Positions 1 to 5,064 are shown, counted from the first letter of the stretch. The stretch is DNA of 5,064 nucleotides from Oxalobacteraceae bacterium (GCA_947446335.1 CANFGA010000278.1:1-5064); one strand, 5' to 3'. Notes: generated by a model not told the origin, from the sequence alone. A program made the numbers and translations.

Positions 1-419
1 AGCATCCCGCGCGGCACACCTTGCAAACCATCTTCGCCGCCGGTGAAGGGTGAACGCAACGCCAGGAAATACACCATCTGCGCCAGCGCCAGCGTGATCA
101 TCGTGAAATAGATGCCCTGGCGCCGGATCGCCAGAGCGCCCATCACCAGCCCGATCAGCGCGCCGGCCGCCACGCCCAGCAGCAGGCTCAGTTCGACCGG
201 CAACTCCAGCGATCGCAGCGCATAACCGGCGACATAACCGGCCGAGCCAAAGAATGCCGCATGGCCGAACGAGAGCAAACCAGTAAAGCCGATCAACAGG
301 TTGAAAGCGCAGGCAAACAGCGCGAAGCAGAGCAGCTTCATCAGGAAAATCGGATAGCCGAAAAAGGGTGCGGCCAAGGCCAGCGCGAAGGCGATTGCGT
401 AGCCTATGTTTTTGTTCAT
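1..419 (-). CDS. livM: LivM-type inner-membrane permease of a branched-chain amino acid ABC transporter (partial, 3' end outside window)
   Basis: This is the N-terminal 139 residues of a hydrophobic permease that would pair with LivH to form the transmembrane channel. Reading from the ATG at 419 the frame stays open to base 1. The first ~35 residues (MNKNIGYAIAFALALAAPFF onward) form membrane segments. Residues 39-62 carry the family hallmark FNLLIGFTGLLSFGHAAFF, and a further hydrophobic stretch lies at about 77-97. The RRQGIYFTMITLALAQMVYF block (99-118) and the TGGEDGL turn (126-132) are typical of LivM. The start is supported by GGAG at 432-429, nine bases upstream. It follows livH by 58 bp on the same strand, with a stem-loop in the gap. 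The family is usually 300-plus residues, so more than half is missing because the window ends, not because the gene is broken. Family assignment is firm; the substrate is not known. Confidence 0.93.
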   Translation of the reverse strand, partial: MNKNIGYAIAFALALAAPFFGYPIFLMKLLCFALFACAFNLLIGFTGLLSFGHAAFFGSAGYVAGYALRSLELPVELSLLLGVAAGALIGLVMGALAIRRQGIYFTMITLALAQMVYFLALRSPFTGGEDGLQGVPRGM

Positions 420-445
420 TTGTAGTTGCTCCAGTGCAGTTGAAA

Positions 446-464
446 GCCCTGGACTGACCAGGGC
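446..464 (-). other. Perfect 7-bp stem-loop in the livH-livM gap
   Basis: On the transcribed (minus) strand the arms are GCCCTGG and CCAGGGC around a five-base loop TCAGT, with no mismatch. Only three T residues follow (445-443), then mixed sequence, so this is a poor intrinsic terminator. It is better read as an mRNA-stabilising or mildly attenuating hairpin between two permease genes that need similar dosage. The livM Shine-Dalgarno (432-429) lies outside the stem, so it should not block livM initiation. The inverted repeat is directly visible; its function is inferred. Confidence 0.55.
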
Positions 465-477
465 GGTGACGACACGA

Positions 478-1368
478 TCATTTTTCCTTGCCGAACAAGC
501 CGGCCGGGCGCAGCAGCAGCACGATCACCATCACGACGAAGACCACGGTGGCCGATCCGGCCGGATAGAACACGCGGGTCAAGCCTTCGATCACGCCCAG
601 CCCCAGGCCGGTCAGGATCGAACCCATGATCGAGCCCATGCCGCCGATCACCACCACCGCGAACACAACGATGATCAGATTCGACCCCATCAACGGCGAA
701 ACCTGGATGATGGGCGCGGCCAGCACGCCGGCAAAGCCAGCCAGCGCCACGCCAAAACCGTAGGTCAGCGTGACCATCAACGGCACGTTGATGCCGAATG
801 CTTCGACCAGTTTCGGGTTTTCGGTGCCGGCACGCAAATAGGCACCGAGCTTGGTTTTTTCGATCATGAACCAGGTGCCGAAGCACACCACCAGCGAGGC
901 AACGACGACCCAGGCGCGGTAATTGGGCAAGTACATGAAGCCCAGATCATTTCCGCCGCTAAGCAATTCAGGGGTTTCGAAACGCTGGCCGGACACGCCA
1001 TAAAACGAGCGCAGCACGCCTTCGATGATCAAGGTGATGCCGAAGGTAAACAGCAAGCCATACAAATGGTCGAGCTTGTACAAGAAGCGCAGCATGGTTT
1101 TTTCGATGATGATGCCCAGCACACCGACCAGCAGCGGCGCCAGCACCAGCATGGTCCAGTAACTCAAGCCAAAATAAGTCATCCCCATCCAGGCCAGGAA
1201 GGCGCCCAGCATGTACAGCGCGCCGTGCGAGAAATTGATAACATTGAGCAAGCCGAAGATGACCGCCAGTCCGAGCGACAACATCGCATAGAACGAGCCG
1301 TTGACCAGGCCCAGCAACAACTGGCTCATCATCGCTTGTAACGGTACGCCGAAGATTTCCATGGGCAT
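478..1368 (-). CDS. livH: LivH-type inner-membrane permease of a branched-chain amino acid ABC transporter
   Basis: A 296-residue, very hydrophobic protein of normal length for LivH, with about eight predicted membrane segments (roughly 17-40, 50-66, 70-88, 102-118, 151-168, 197-220, 230-251, 262-287). Family signatures are GLVNGSFYAMLSLGLAVIFG (20-39), NVINFSHGALYMLGAF (42-57), the cytoplasmic GAYLRAGTENPKLVEAFGI block (175-193) that should dock the ATPases, and the C-terminal RPAGLFGKEK. It partners with LivM and the LivG/LivF ATPases. The start is uncertain. ATG at 1368 (MPMEIFG), ATG at 1362 (MEIFG) and the ATG pair at 1332/1329 are all possible, and none has a convincing Shine-Dalgarno. 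The MEIFGVPLQ N-terminus resembles relatives, so 1368 or 1362 is preferred. An 8-bp stem-loop lies 13 bases upstream of 1368. Confidence 0.95.
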   Translation of the reverse strand: MPMEIFGVPLQAMMSQLLLGLVNGSFYAMLSLGLAVIFGLLNVINFSHGALYMLGAFLAWMGMTYFGLSYWTMLVLAPLLVGVLGIIIEKTMLRFLYKLDHLYGLLFTFGITLIIEGVLRSFYGVSGQRFETPELLSGGNDLGFMYLPNYRAWVVVASLVVCFGTWFMIEKTKLGAYLRAGTENPKLVEAFGINVPLMVTLTYGFGVALAGFAGVLAAPIIQVSPLMGSNLIIVVFAVVVIGGMGSIMGSILTGLGLGVIEGLTRVFYPAGSATVVFVVMVIVLLLRPAGLFGKEK

Positions 1369-1381
1369 CGCAATATAAAGA

Positions 1382-1402
1382 ATCGCCGGACCAGCCGGCG
1401 AT
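1382..1402 (-). other. Perfect 8-bp stem-loop immediately upstream of livH
   Basis: Arms ATCGCCGG (1382-1389) and CCGGCGAT (1395-1402) pair perfectly around a five-base loop (CTGGT on the transcribed strand). The strand then continues TCTTTATATT before the livH ATG, so the tail is only moderately T-rich. It sits where a ribosome-binding site would normally lie, and no Shine-Dalgarno is visible between stem and start. It may weaken or gate livH translation, protect the upstream binding-protein mRNA end from exonucleases, or terminate weakly. The pairing is seen directly; the role is inferred. Confidence 0.6.
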
Positions 1403-1440
1403 GGGTGGAAGAGAAAATCTCAGCGCAACGCACCGTGCAG

Positions 1441-1474
1441 AAAAATACGGCGCGCGGCGGCGCCAGCAGCGCCG
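1441..1474 (-). terminator. Candidate intrinsic terminator/attenuator after the binding-protein gene
   Basis: Starting ten bases past the binding-protein stop codon, the minus strand carries a GC-only inverted repeat followed by TATTTTTCTG. Two mutually exclusive foldings are visible. One pairs GGCGC with GCGCC at 1464-1460/1453-1449 over a six-base loop. The other pairs CGGCGC... type arms at 1474-1469/1453-1448 over a 15-base loop. Both end two bases before the five-T run at 1445-1441. Placed between the solute-binding gene and livH, it would most likely act as a partial terminator that leaves more binding-protein mRNA than permease mRNA, since livH and livM have no evident promoter of their own. 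Confidence 0.5.
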
Positions 1475-1481
1475 GGCTGAC

Positions 1482-2684
1482 TTATTTCCAGAGCGCGCAC
1501 TTCGATTCAGCCTTGGTCAGATAGGCTTGAGCGCCCGGCACGGTGGCGATCACGTTGTAGTAATCCCACGGCGCTTTCGATTCCGCCGGCTTCTTCACTT
1601 GCATCAGATACATGTCGTGCACCATGCGACCATCGGGACGGATCTCGCCGCCCTTGGTGAACATGTCGTTGATCTTGGTTTTTTTCATCTGCGCCATGAC
1701 CTTGTCGGAATCGTCGGTGCCGACCGCCTTGACCGCGTTCAGGTAAGTCATCGTGGCCGAATAGTCGGCCGCCTGCAGCATCGACGGTTCTTTCTTCATC
1801 TTCGAAAAATAGCGCTTGGCCCAGGTGCGCGATTCGGCATTCTGATCCCAGTACCAGCCATCGGTCAGATACATGCCCTGGGTCAGGTTCAAGCCCAGCG
1901 CGTGGATATCGTTGATGAAAACGAGCAAACCGGCCAGCTTCATCGTCTTGGTAACGCCGAATTCGTTGGCCGCCTTGACGCTGTTGATGAAGTCGCCGCC
2001 GGCATTGGCCAGGCCCAGGATCTGCGCCTTCGATGCCTGCGCCTGCAACAGGAAGGACGAGAAATCCGAAGCCGACAATGGATGCTTGACGCTGCCCAGC
2101 ACCTTGCCGCCGGCAGCCTTGACCAGGTCCGCCGTATCCTTTTCCAGCGAGGCGCCGAACGCATAATCGGCGGTCAGGAAATACCAATCCTTGCCGCCCT
2201 GCTTGACCAGAGCGCCGCCGGTGCCGCGCGCCAGCGCCACCGTATCGTAGGCGTAATGCACGGTATAAGGGCTGCATTCCTCGTTGGTCAGGCGCGATGA
2301 ACCGGCGCCGATCGCGATGAAGATCTTTTTCTTTTCCTCGGCCACTTTCGCCATCGCCAGATTGGCGCCGGAATTGGTGCCGCCGATCAGCATGTCCACA
2401 CCCAGGCGGTCGAACCATTCGCGCGCCTTCGAGGCGGCGATGTCAGCCTTGTTTTGATGGTCGAGCGCGATGAATTCGATTTTCTTGCCAGCGAGCACGA
2501 CGCCGGCATCGGCGATCGCCATCTTGATCGCTTCCGCGCCGCCGGGGCCGTCGACATCGGAATAGACGCCGGACATGTCGGTGATGAAACCGATCTTGAT
2601 CGTGTCGCCCGATACCTGGGCCTGGGCCGGGAAGGAAAAGGCGCAGCAAGCTGCGGCGGCAAGGGCGATGGCGTTCAGTTTCAT
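1482..2684 (-). CDS. Periplasmic solute-binding protein of a HAAT-family (branched-chain amino acid-type) ABC transporter
   Basis: A 400-residue exported type I periplasmic binding protein (Peripla_BP_6-like), the substrate receptor of this transporter. Residues 1-22 form a Sec signal peptide (MKLN, hydrophobic core, then FSFPAQA with cleavage before QVSG). The mature N-terminus GDTIKIGFITDMSGVYSDVD is the first beta strand and ligand-loop region. GGTNSGANLAMAKVAEEKKK (101-120) and LTADYAFGASLEKD (170-183) continue the two-lobed fold. Two cysteines remain in the mature chain, C137 (NEECSPY) and C396 (near the C-terminus), which could form a disulfide. Start ATG 2684 is preceded by GGAG at 2693-2690 with a five-base spacer, the same GGAGACAC context as livG. 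It lies between livF and livH, 59 bp after livF. The ligand is unknown: amino acids are likely, but aliphatic or aromatic acids are possible, so no livK symbol is given. Confidence 0.92.
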   Translation of the reverse strand: MKLNAIALAAAACCAFSFPAQAQVSGDTIKIGFITDMSGVYSDVDGPGGAEAIKMAIADAGVVLAGKKIEFIALDHQNKADIAASKAREWFDRLGVDMLIGGTNSGANLAMAKVAEEKKKIFIAIGAGSSRLTNEECSPYTVHYAYDTVALARGTGGALVKQGGKDWYFLTADYAFGASLEKDTADLVKAAGGKVLGSVKHPLSASDFSSFLLQAQASKAQILGLANAGGDFINSVKAANEFGVTKTMKLAGLLVFINDIHALGLNLTQGMYLTDGWYWDQNAESRTWAKRYFSKMKKEPSMLQAADYSATMTYLNAVKAVGTDDSDKVMAQMKKTKINDMFTKGGEIRPDGRMVHDMYLMQVKKPAESKAPWDYYNVIATVPGAQAYLTKAESKCALWK

Positions 2685-2689
2685 GGTGT

Positions 2690-2693
2690 CTCC
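2690..2693 (-). promoter_or_regulatory. Ribosome-binding site of the solute-binding protein gene
   Basis: GGAG on the minus strand, five bases (ACACC) before the ATG at 2684. It supports the start that also gives a proper signal peptide. The GGAGACAC string recurs before livG. Confidence 0.75.
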
Positions 2694-2743
2694 GTTGGAA
2701 TGATTATTATGGTAAAAATATACTGCTCACTGCTGCTGCAGCG

Positions 2744-3451
2744 CTAGACGCCCAGCAGCTCGGTCAATGCCGGCATCCTGGCCTCGAGTTCGGATGCGGC
2801 AAAGGTCAATGCGATCTGGCCATGTTCCATCACGTAAAACCGGTCCGCCAGCGGTGCGGCGAAGCGGAAATTCTGTTCGACCATGATGATCGTGTAACCC
2901 TTCGCCTTCAGCGTCGTGATCATCCGCGCCAAGCCTTGCACGATGACTGGCGCCAGGCCTTCGGAGATTTCGTCGAGCAACAGCAGGCGCGCGCCGGTGC
3001 GCAGTATCCGCGCCACGGCCAGCATCTGCTGCTCGCCGCCCGACAAGCGGGTGCCTTGGCTGTGCTTGCGCTCTTCCAGGTTGGGGAACATCGCATAGAT
3101 TTCGGGGATCGTCATGCCGGCTTCGCCGCTCGCCAGTTGCGGCGGCAGCATCAGGTTTTCCTCAGCCGACAGCGATGAAAAAATGCCGCGCTCTTCCGGG
3201 CAATAACCGATCCCCAGGTGGGCGATCTTGTAGGTAGGCAAATTGATCGACTCGACGCCGTTGACCTTGATCGATCCCTTGCGCGCGCCGGTCAAGCCCA
3301 TGATCGCGCGCAGCGTGGTGCTGCGCCCGGAGCCGTTACGCCCGAGCAAGGTCACGACCTCGCCCTTGCCCACCGACAGGTCGACCCCGTGCAAGATGTG
3401 CGATTCACCGTACCAGGTGTTGAGCTGGCTGATTTCCAGGGCGAGCGTCAT
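2744..3451 (-). CDS. livF: LivF-type ATPase with Walker A Lys-to-Arg substitution
   Basis: A 235-residue ATP-binding subunit of normal LivF length, cytoplasmic and expected to dimerise with LivG. Motifs in order: Walker A GRNGSGRST (37-45) with arginine at 43 where the catalytic lysine is expected; PEERGIF in the Q-loop region (85-91); LSGGE signature (136-140, the usual LivF form); Walker B LLLLDE (156-161) followed by Ile162 rather than the common proline; EGLAP (164-168); and VEQN (191-194), where glutamine replaces the switch histidine, as also in E. coli LivF. The Arg43 codon is CGC, differing from both lysine codons by at least two bases, so a simple sequencing error is unlikely. The start overlaps the livG stop (ATGA, 3451-3448) and has a strong AAGGAG seven bases upstream, indicating translational coupling. 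Family is firm; whether it hydrolyses ATP itself is doubtful. Confidence 0.95.
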   Translation of the reverse strand: MTLALEISQLNTWYGESHILHGVDLSVGKGEVVTLLGRNGSGRSTTLRAIMGLTGARKGSIKVNGVESINLPTYKIAHLGIGYCPEERGIFSSLSAEENLMLPPQLASGEAGMTIPEIYAMFPNLEERKHSQGTRLSGGEQQMLAVARILRTGARLLLLDEISEGLAPVIVQGLARMITTLKAKGYTIIMVEQNFRFAAPLADRFYVMEHGQIALTFAASELEARMPALTELLGV

Positions 3452-4275
3452 GCGTGCACTCCTTCCGGCACTCCGGTGCCCGGCACTTCGGTGCCCGGCA
3501 CTTCGGTGCCCGGCACTCCGGTGCCCGGCTCTTCCGTGCCCATGTACGCTTCCCTGACCTGCGGATTTTTCGATATGTCGGCGTAATTTCCTTCGGCCAG
3601 CATCTCGCCGCGCTGCAGCACGGAAATCTTGTCGCAGATGCCAGAGACCACGTTCATGTTGTGCTCGACCATCAAGATGGTGCGCCCGCTGGAGACTTTC
3701 TTGATCAACGCAGTGACCCGATGCACGTCTTCATGGCCCATGCCCTGGGTCGGTTCATCGAGCAGCATCAATTCGGGATCCATCGCCAGCGTGGTGGCGA
3801 TTTCGAGCGCGCGCTTGCGGCCATATGGCATGTCGGCGGTGATGGTGTCGGCAAATTCAGCCAGATCGACTTCGGTCAGCAATTCCATCGCGCGCTCATC
3901 GAGTTGCGACAAGCTGCGTTCGCTTTGCCAGAAATGAAACGATGTGCCGAGTTGACGCTGCAAGCCGATGCGCACGTTTTGCAGCACGGTCAGGTTCGGG
4001 AAAACGGCTGAAATCTGGAAGGAACGGATCACCCCCATGCGTGCGATCTGGGCCGGTTTGGCGGCGGTGATGTCCTTGCCATTGAACAAAATTCGGCCCG
4101 AGGAAGGCACCAGGAACTTCGTCAGCAGATTGAAACAGGTGGTTTTTCCGGCGCCATTGGGACCGATCAAGGCGTGGATATGGCCACGCTCCACCTTCAA
4201 ATTGACATCATTGACTGCAGTGAAACCCTTGAACTCCTTGGTCAGGTTTCTTGTTTCCAAGATGATGTCCGACAT
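3448..4275 (-). CDS. livG: LivG-type ATPase with a C-terminal PGT(G/E)V repeat tail
   Basis: A 275-residue ATP-binding subunit, first gene of the transporter operon. Motifs in order: Walker A GPNGAGKTT (38-46, Lys44 intact); Q-loop glutamine in RSFQ (87); a degenerate ABC signature MPYGR (149-153) followed by KRALEIA; Walker B LMLLDEP (169-175, Glu174); GMGHEDV in the D-loop area (178-184); and switch histidine in VEHNM (205). The family core ends near residue 245 (VREAYMG). The remaining ~30 residues comprise GTEE, four pentapeptides PGTGV/PGTEV/PGTEV/PGTGV (250-269) and PEGVHA, encoded by a 15-bp tandem repeat. LivG proteins are usually about 250-255 residues, so this tail is extra. Start ATG 4275 has AGGAG at 4285-4281 with a five-base spacer. 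The stop overlaps the livF start by four bases. Confidence 0.95.
   Translation of the reverse strand: MSDIILETRNLTKEFKGFTAVNDVNLKVERGHIHALIGPNGAGKTTCFNLLTKFLVPSSGRILFNGKDITAAKPAQIARMGVIRSFQISAVFPNLTVLQNVRIGLQRQLGTSFHFWQSERSLSQLDERAMELLTEVDLAEFADTITADMPYGRKRALEIATTLAMDPELMLLDEPTQGMGHEDVHRVTALIKKVSSGRTILMVEHNMNVVSGICDKISVLQRGEMLAEGNYADISKNPQVREAYMGTEEPGTGVPGTEVPGTEVPGTGVPEGVHA
3459..3464 (-). promoter_or_regulatory. Strong ribosome-binding site of livF inside the livG 3' end
   Basis: AAGGAG on the minus strand, seven bases before the livF ATG at 3451 and within the last codons of livG. The hairpin of the first 15-bp repeat unit ends two bases upstream (3467), so repeat folding could influence access to this site. 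Confidence 0.8.
3467..3541 (-). repeat. 15-bp tandem repeat (five units, each a hairpin) at the 3' end of livG
   Basis: Five head-to-tail 15-bp units lie at 3467-3481, 3482-3496, 3497-3511, 3512-3526 and 3527-3541. On the plus strand units 2 and 3 are identical (GGCACTTCGGTGCCC). Units 1 and 4 are identical to each other and differ from 2 and 3 by one base (TCCG loop). Unit 5 is diverged (GGCTCTTCCGTGCCC) and encodes GTEEP, probably the ancestral end of LivG from which the array grew. Each of units 1-4 is a perfect hairpin: five-base arm GGCAC, four-base loop, five-base arm GTGCC, one spacer base. In the livG frame it encodes PGT(G/E)V pentapeptides. Because 15 is divisible by three, copy-number change keeps the frame and the livF start intact. 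Confidence 0.95.
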
Positions 4276-4280
4276 CGTGT

Positions 4281-4286
4281 CTCCTC
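4281..4286 (-). promoter_or_regulatory. Ribosome-binding site of livG
   Basis: GAGGAG on the minus strand, five bases (ACACG) before the ATG at 4275. It fixes the livG start and resembles the site before the binding-protein gene. Confidence 0.75.
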
Positions 4287-4307
4287 ATGATTCTTGTGGT
4301 TCTGGGG

Positions 4308-4340
4308 ATTTTTATCTTGTTTTTTATTATTTTTATCTTG
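4308..4340 (-). repeat. 12-bp direct repeat, 21-bp period, in the livG leader
   Basis: The string CAAGATAAAAAT (minus strand) occurs exactly twice, at 4319-4308 and 4340-4329. The start-to-start distance is 21 bp, about two helical turns, so two proteins bound here would sit on the same face of the DNA. It lies between the candidate promoter (4362-4390) and the livG ribosome-binding site, where a repressor or leader-RNA-binding factor could act. The surrounding DNA is strongly AT-rich, so a chance match is possible, but the exact 12-base identity including the CAAGA block is more than plain A-runs. Confidence 0.55.
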
Positions 4341-4361
4341 CTGCTTTGTATTTTTTTCTCA

Positions 4362-4390
4362 ATATTACACAGATTGGTTTTTCCTAACAA
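4362..4390 (-). promoter_or_regulatory. Candidate sigma70-type promoter for the transporter operon
   Basis: On the minus strand TTGTTA (4390-4385) and TAATAT (4367-4362) are separated by exactly 17 bases, each matching four of six consensus positions. Transcription would start near 4355, giving an A-rich leader of about 80 bases before livG. A second -10-like hexamer, TATACT (4399-4394), lies just upstream but has no good -35 element. The AT-rich block contrasts with the GC-rich coding DNA on both sides, and this is the largest gap in the window, so a promoter here is expected. Confidence 0.4.
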
Positions 4391-4411
4391 TACAGTATAA
4401 CTACCATAAGC

Positions 4412-4457
4412 TGGCGGGATCGGTTGCGCGCCAAAAACTGCGCTGCCAGGCCCGCCA
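4412..4457. other. Spaced inverted repeat in the spacer between the monooxygenase gene and livG
   Basis: TGGCGGG (4412-4418) and CCCGCCA (4451-4457) are perfect 7-bp complements 32 bases apart. No T-run follows on the minus strand, so it is not a standard terminator. It lies upstream of the candidate promoter and could be a weak RNA structure at the end of the monooxygenase transcript or a spaced operator. The rest of this spacer up to 4526 shows nothing further that I can support. Confidence 0.25.
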
Positions 4458-4526
4458 TCGAAGCAACAGGCACTGATTCGGCACGCTTTTTCAGCATCGA
4501 ACCGGGCGCAGCGAATCAGCAACTGA

Positions 4527-5064
4527 TCAACGGCTCGCAGCCTGCATTTCCGACACCAGCGTCTCCACCAACGTGGCTGCCGCCATCGCGCGCGCGCGAG
4601 CGACGCCAGTGCCGGCCCACAGCGACATCAATTCGGTATCGCCCGACTTGGCCGCCGCCGCGCGCAAACTGCCGGTCAATGCATTTTGTACCGGATACGA
4701 CGGCACTTGCAGCTCGACCTCGGCCATCAGTTGCATGAAACGATTGTCCAGGCCGCGCGCATAGCGCCCTGAAAAAGCGCGCGTCAAGCGGGTTTCAGCG
4801 CTGGCCGCAGCACTGCCGGCATCGAGCAAGCGCTGCTTGTAGGCCGGATGAATGCCAGACTCGTCGGTAACAAGGAACGCGGTCCCCATTTGCACCGCCG
4901 AGGCGCCCAGCGCCAGCGCGCGTGCAATATCGGCACCGTCCATGATGGCACCGGCCGCGATCACCGGGATGTCCAGTGCGTCCACCACCAGCGGCAACAA
5001 TTGTCCTGCGCTTAATGTGGCATCTTGCTGCGCGCCGATGAAAGTACCGCGATGACCGCCGGCT
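4527..5064 (-). CDS. Nitronate monooxygenase / 2-nitropropane dioxygenase family protein (partial, 5' end outside window)
   Basis: The C-terminal 178 residues of an FMN-dependent TIM-barrel oxidoreductase that, in this family, oxidises alkyl nitronates such as propionate 3-nitronate with oxygen. The visible chain begins AGGHRGTFIG, the family active-site motif whose histidine acts in catalysis. PVIAAGAIMDGADIARALAL and GASAVQMGTAFL follow; these are the strand-helix elements that bind the FMN phosphate near the barrel's end. The C-terminal YPVQNALTGSLR and SLWAGTGVARAR blocks are also typical. The frame is open through 5064, so the true start lies beyond the window. It lies on the same strand as the transporter but 251 bp upstream, with a candidate promoter between, so it is probably a separate unit. 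A FabK-like enoyl reductase is a less likely alternative because of the AGGHRG and tail motifs. Confidence 0.9.
   Translation of the reverse strand, partial: AGGHRGTFIGAQQDATLSAGQLLPLVVDALDIPVIAAGAIMDGADIARALALGASAVQMGTAFLVTDESGIHPAYKQRLLDAGSAAASAETRLTRAFSGRYARGLDNRFMQLMAEVELQVPSYPVQNALTGSLRAAAAKSGDTELMSLWAGTGVARARAMAAATLVETLVSEMQAASR

Noticed and set aside
406..1341. Long plus-strand open frame (311 codons) antisense to livH
   Set aside because: It lies fully across a clear LivH gene, is extremely rich in His, Gln, Asp and Arg as expected for the reverse of hydrophobic codons, and shows no domain.
1401..2300. Long plus-strand open frame antisense to the binding-protein gene
   Set aside because: It is a composition-driven shadow of a well-supported gene with a signal peptide and ribosome-binding site on the other strand.
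2643..2648. Adjacent cysteines (C13-C14) in the binding-protein signal peptide as a lipobox
   Set aside because: The residues before the cysteines are alanines without the usual leucine at -3, and a good AQA signal-peptidase I site follows at residue 22.
2714..2743. Possible terminator in the livF to binding-protein gap (CTGC/GCAG then ATTTTT)
   Set aside because: Only four base pairs can form next to the T-run, too weak to call.
3243..3557. Plus-strand frame with repeated PALRC peptides
   Set aside because: The peptide repeat is only the antisense reading of the 15-bp array in livG, and there is no ribosome-binding site or family resemblance.
4390..4398. ATACAGTAT, an odd palindrome reminiscent of half a LexA-type box
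   Set aside because: It is only nine bases, lacks a full operator, and sits in AT-rich DNA where such matches are common.
4208..4522. Minus-strand frame across the livG promoter region and the livG 5' end
   Set aside because: It reads through the AT-rich leader as a lysine/isoleucine stretch and overlaps livG out of frame, with no recognisable motif.
4515..4527. Small hairpin ATCAG/CTGAT at the monooxygenase stop codon
   Set aside because: The five-bp AT-containing stem has no T-run after it and cannot be supported as a terminator.

Overview
The window reads almost entirely on the minus strand. It holds a five-gene branched-chain-amino-acid-type (HAAT/Liv family) ABC transporter operon, preceded by the 3' end of an FMN-dependent nitronate monooxygenase gene. 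Base composition is GC-rich in the genes, with an AT-rich promoter region. The protein style (LivH ending in RPAGLFGKEK, LivF with GRNGSGRST) and the ATPase-ATPase-binding protein-permease-permease order suggest a betaproteobacterium of the order Burkholderiales, perhaps Oxalobacteraceae. That placement rests on recalled family resemblance, not on a search.

Layout in transcription order (right to left): nitronate monooxygenase, 5' part outside the window (5064-4527); a 251-bp AT-rich spacer with a candidate sigma70-type promoter and a 12-bp direct repeat spaced 21 bp (4526-4276); livG (4275-3448); livF (3451-2744, ATGA overlap with livG); a periplasmic solute-binding protein gene (2684-1482); livH (1368-478); livM (419 to beyond base 1). 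The encoded system would bind a small carboxylated solute (amino acid or related acid) in the periplasm, pass it to the LivH/LivM channel, and drive import with the LivG/LivF ATPase pair. The substrate cannot be read from the sequence, and the binding protein need not be a Leu/Ile/Val binder.

Three things stand out. (1) livG ends in a 15-bp tandem repeat that adds a PGT(G/E)V pentapeptide tail to the ATPase. Each intact unit is also a perfect hairpin, and the array sits immediately before the livF ribosome-binding site. (2) LivF has arginine in place of the Walker A lysine and glutamine at the switch-histidine position, while LivG has a degenerate ABC signature. By the usual ABC dimer geometry these changes fall in the same composite ATP site, predicting an asymmetric ATPase with one degenerate site. 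(3) The gaps after the binding protein gene and after livH hold strong stem-loops. One is terminator-like and one lies directly upstream of an SD-less livH start, which could set a high binding-protein to permease ratio.

No RNA genes, insertion sequences, CRISPR arrays or plus-strand genes were found.
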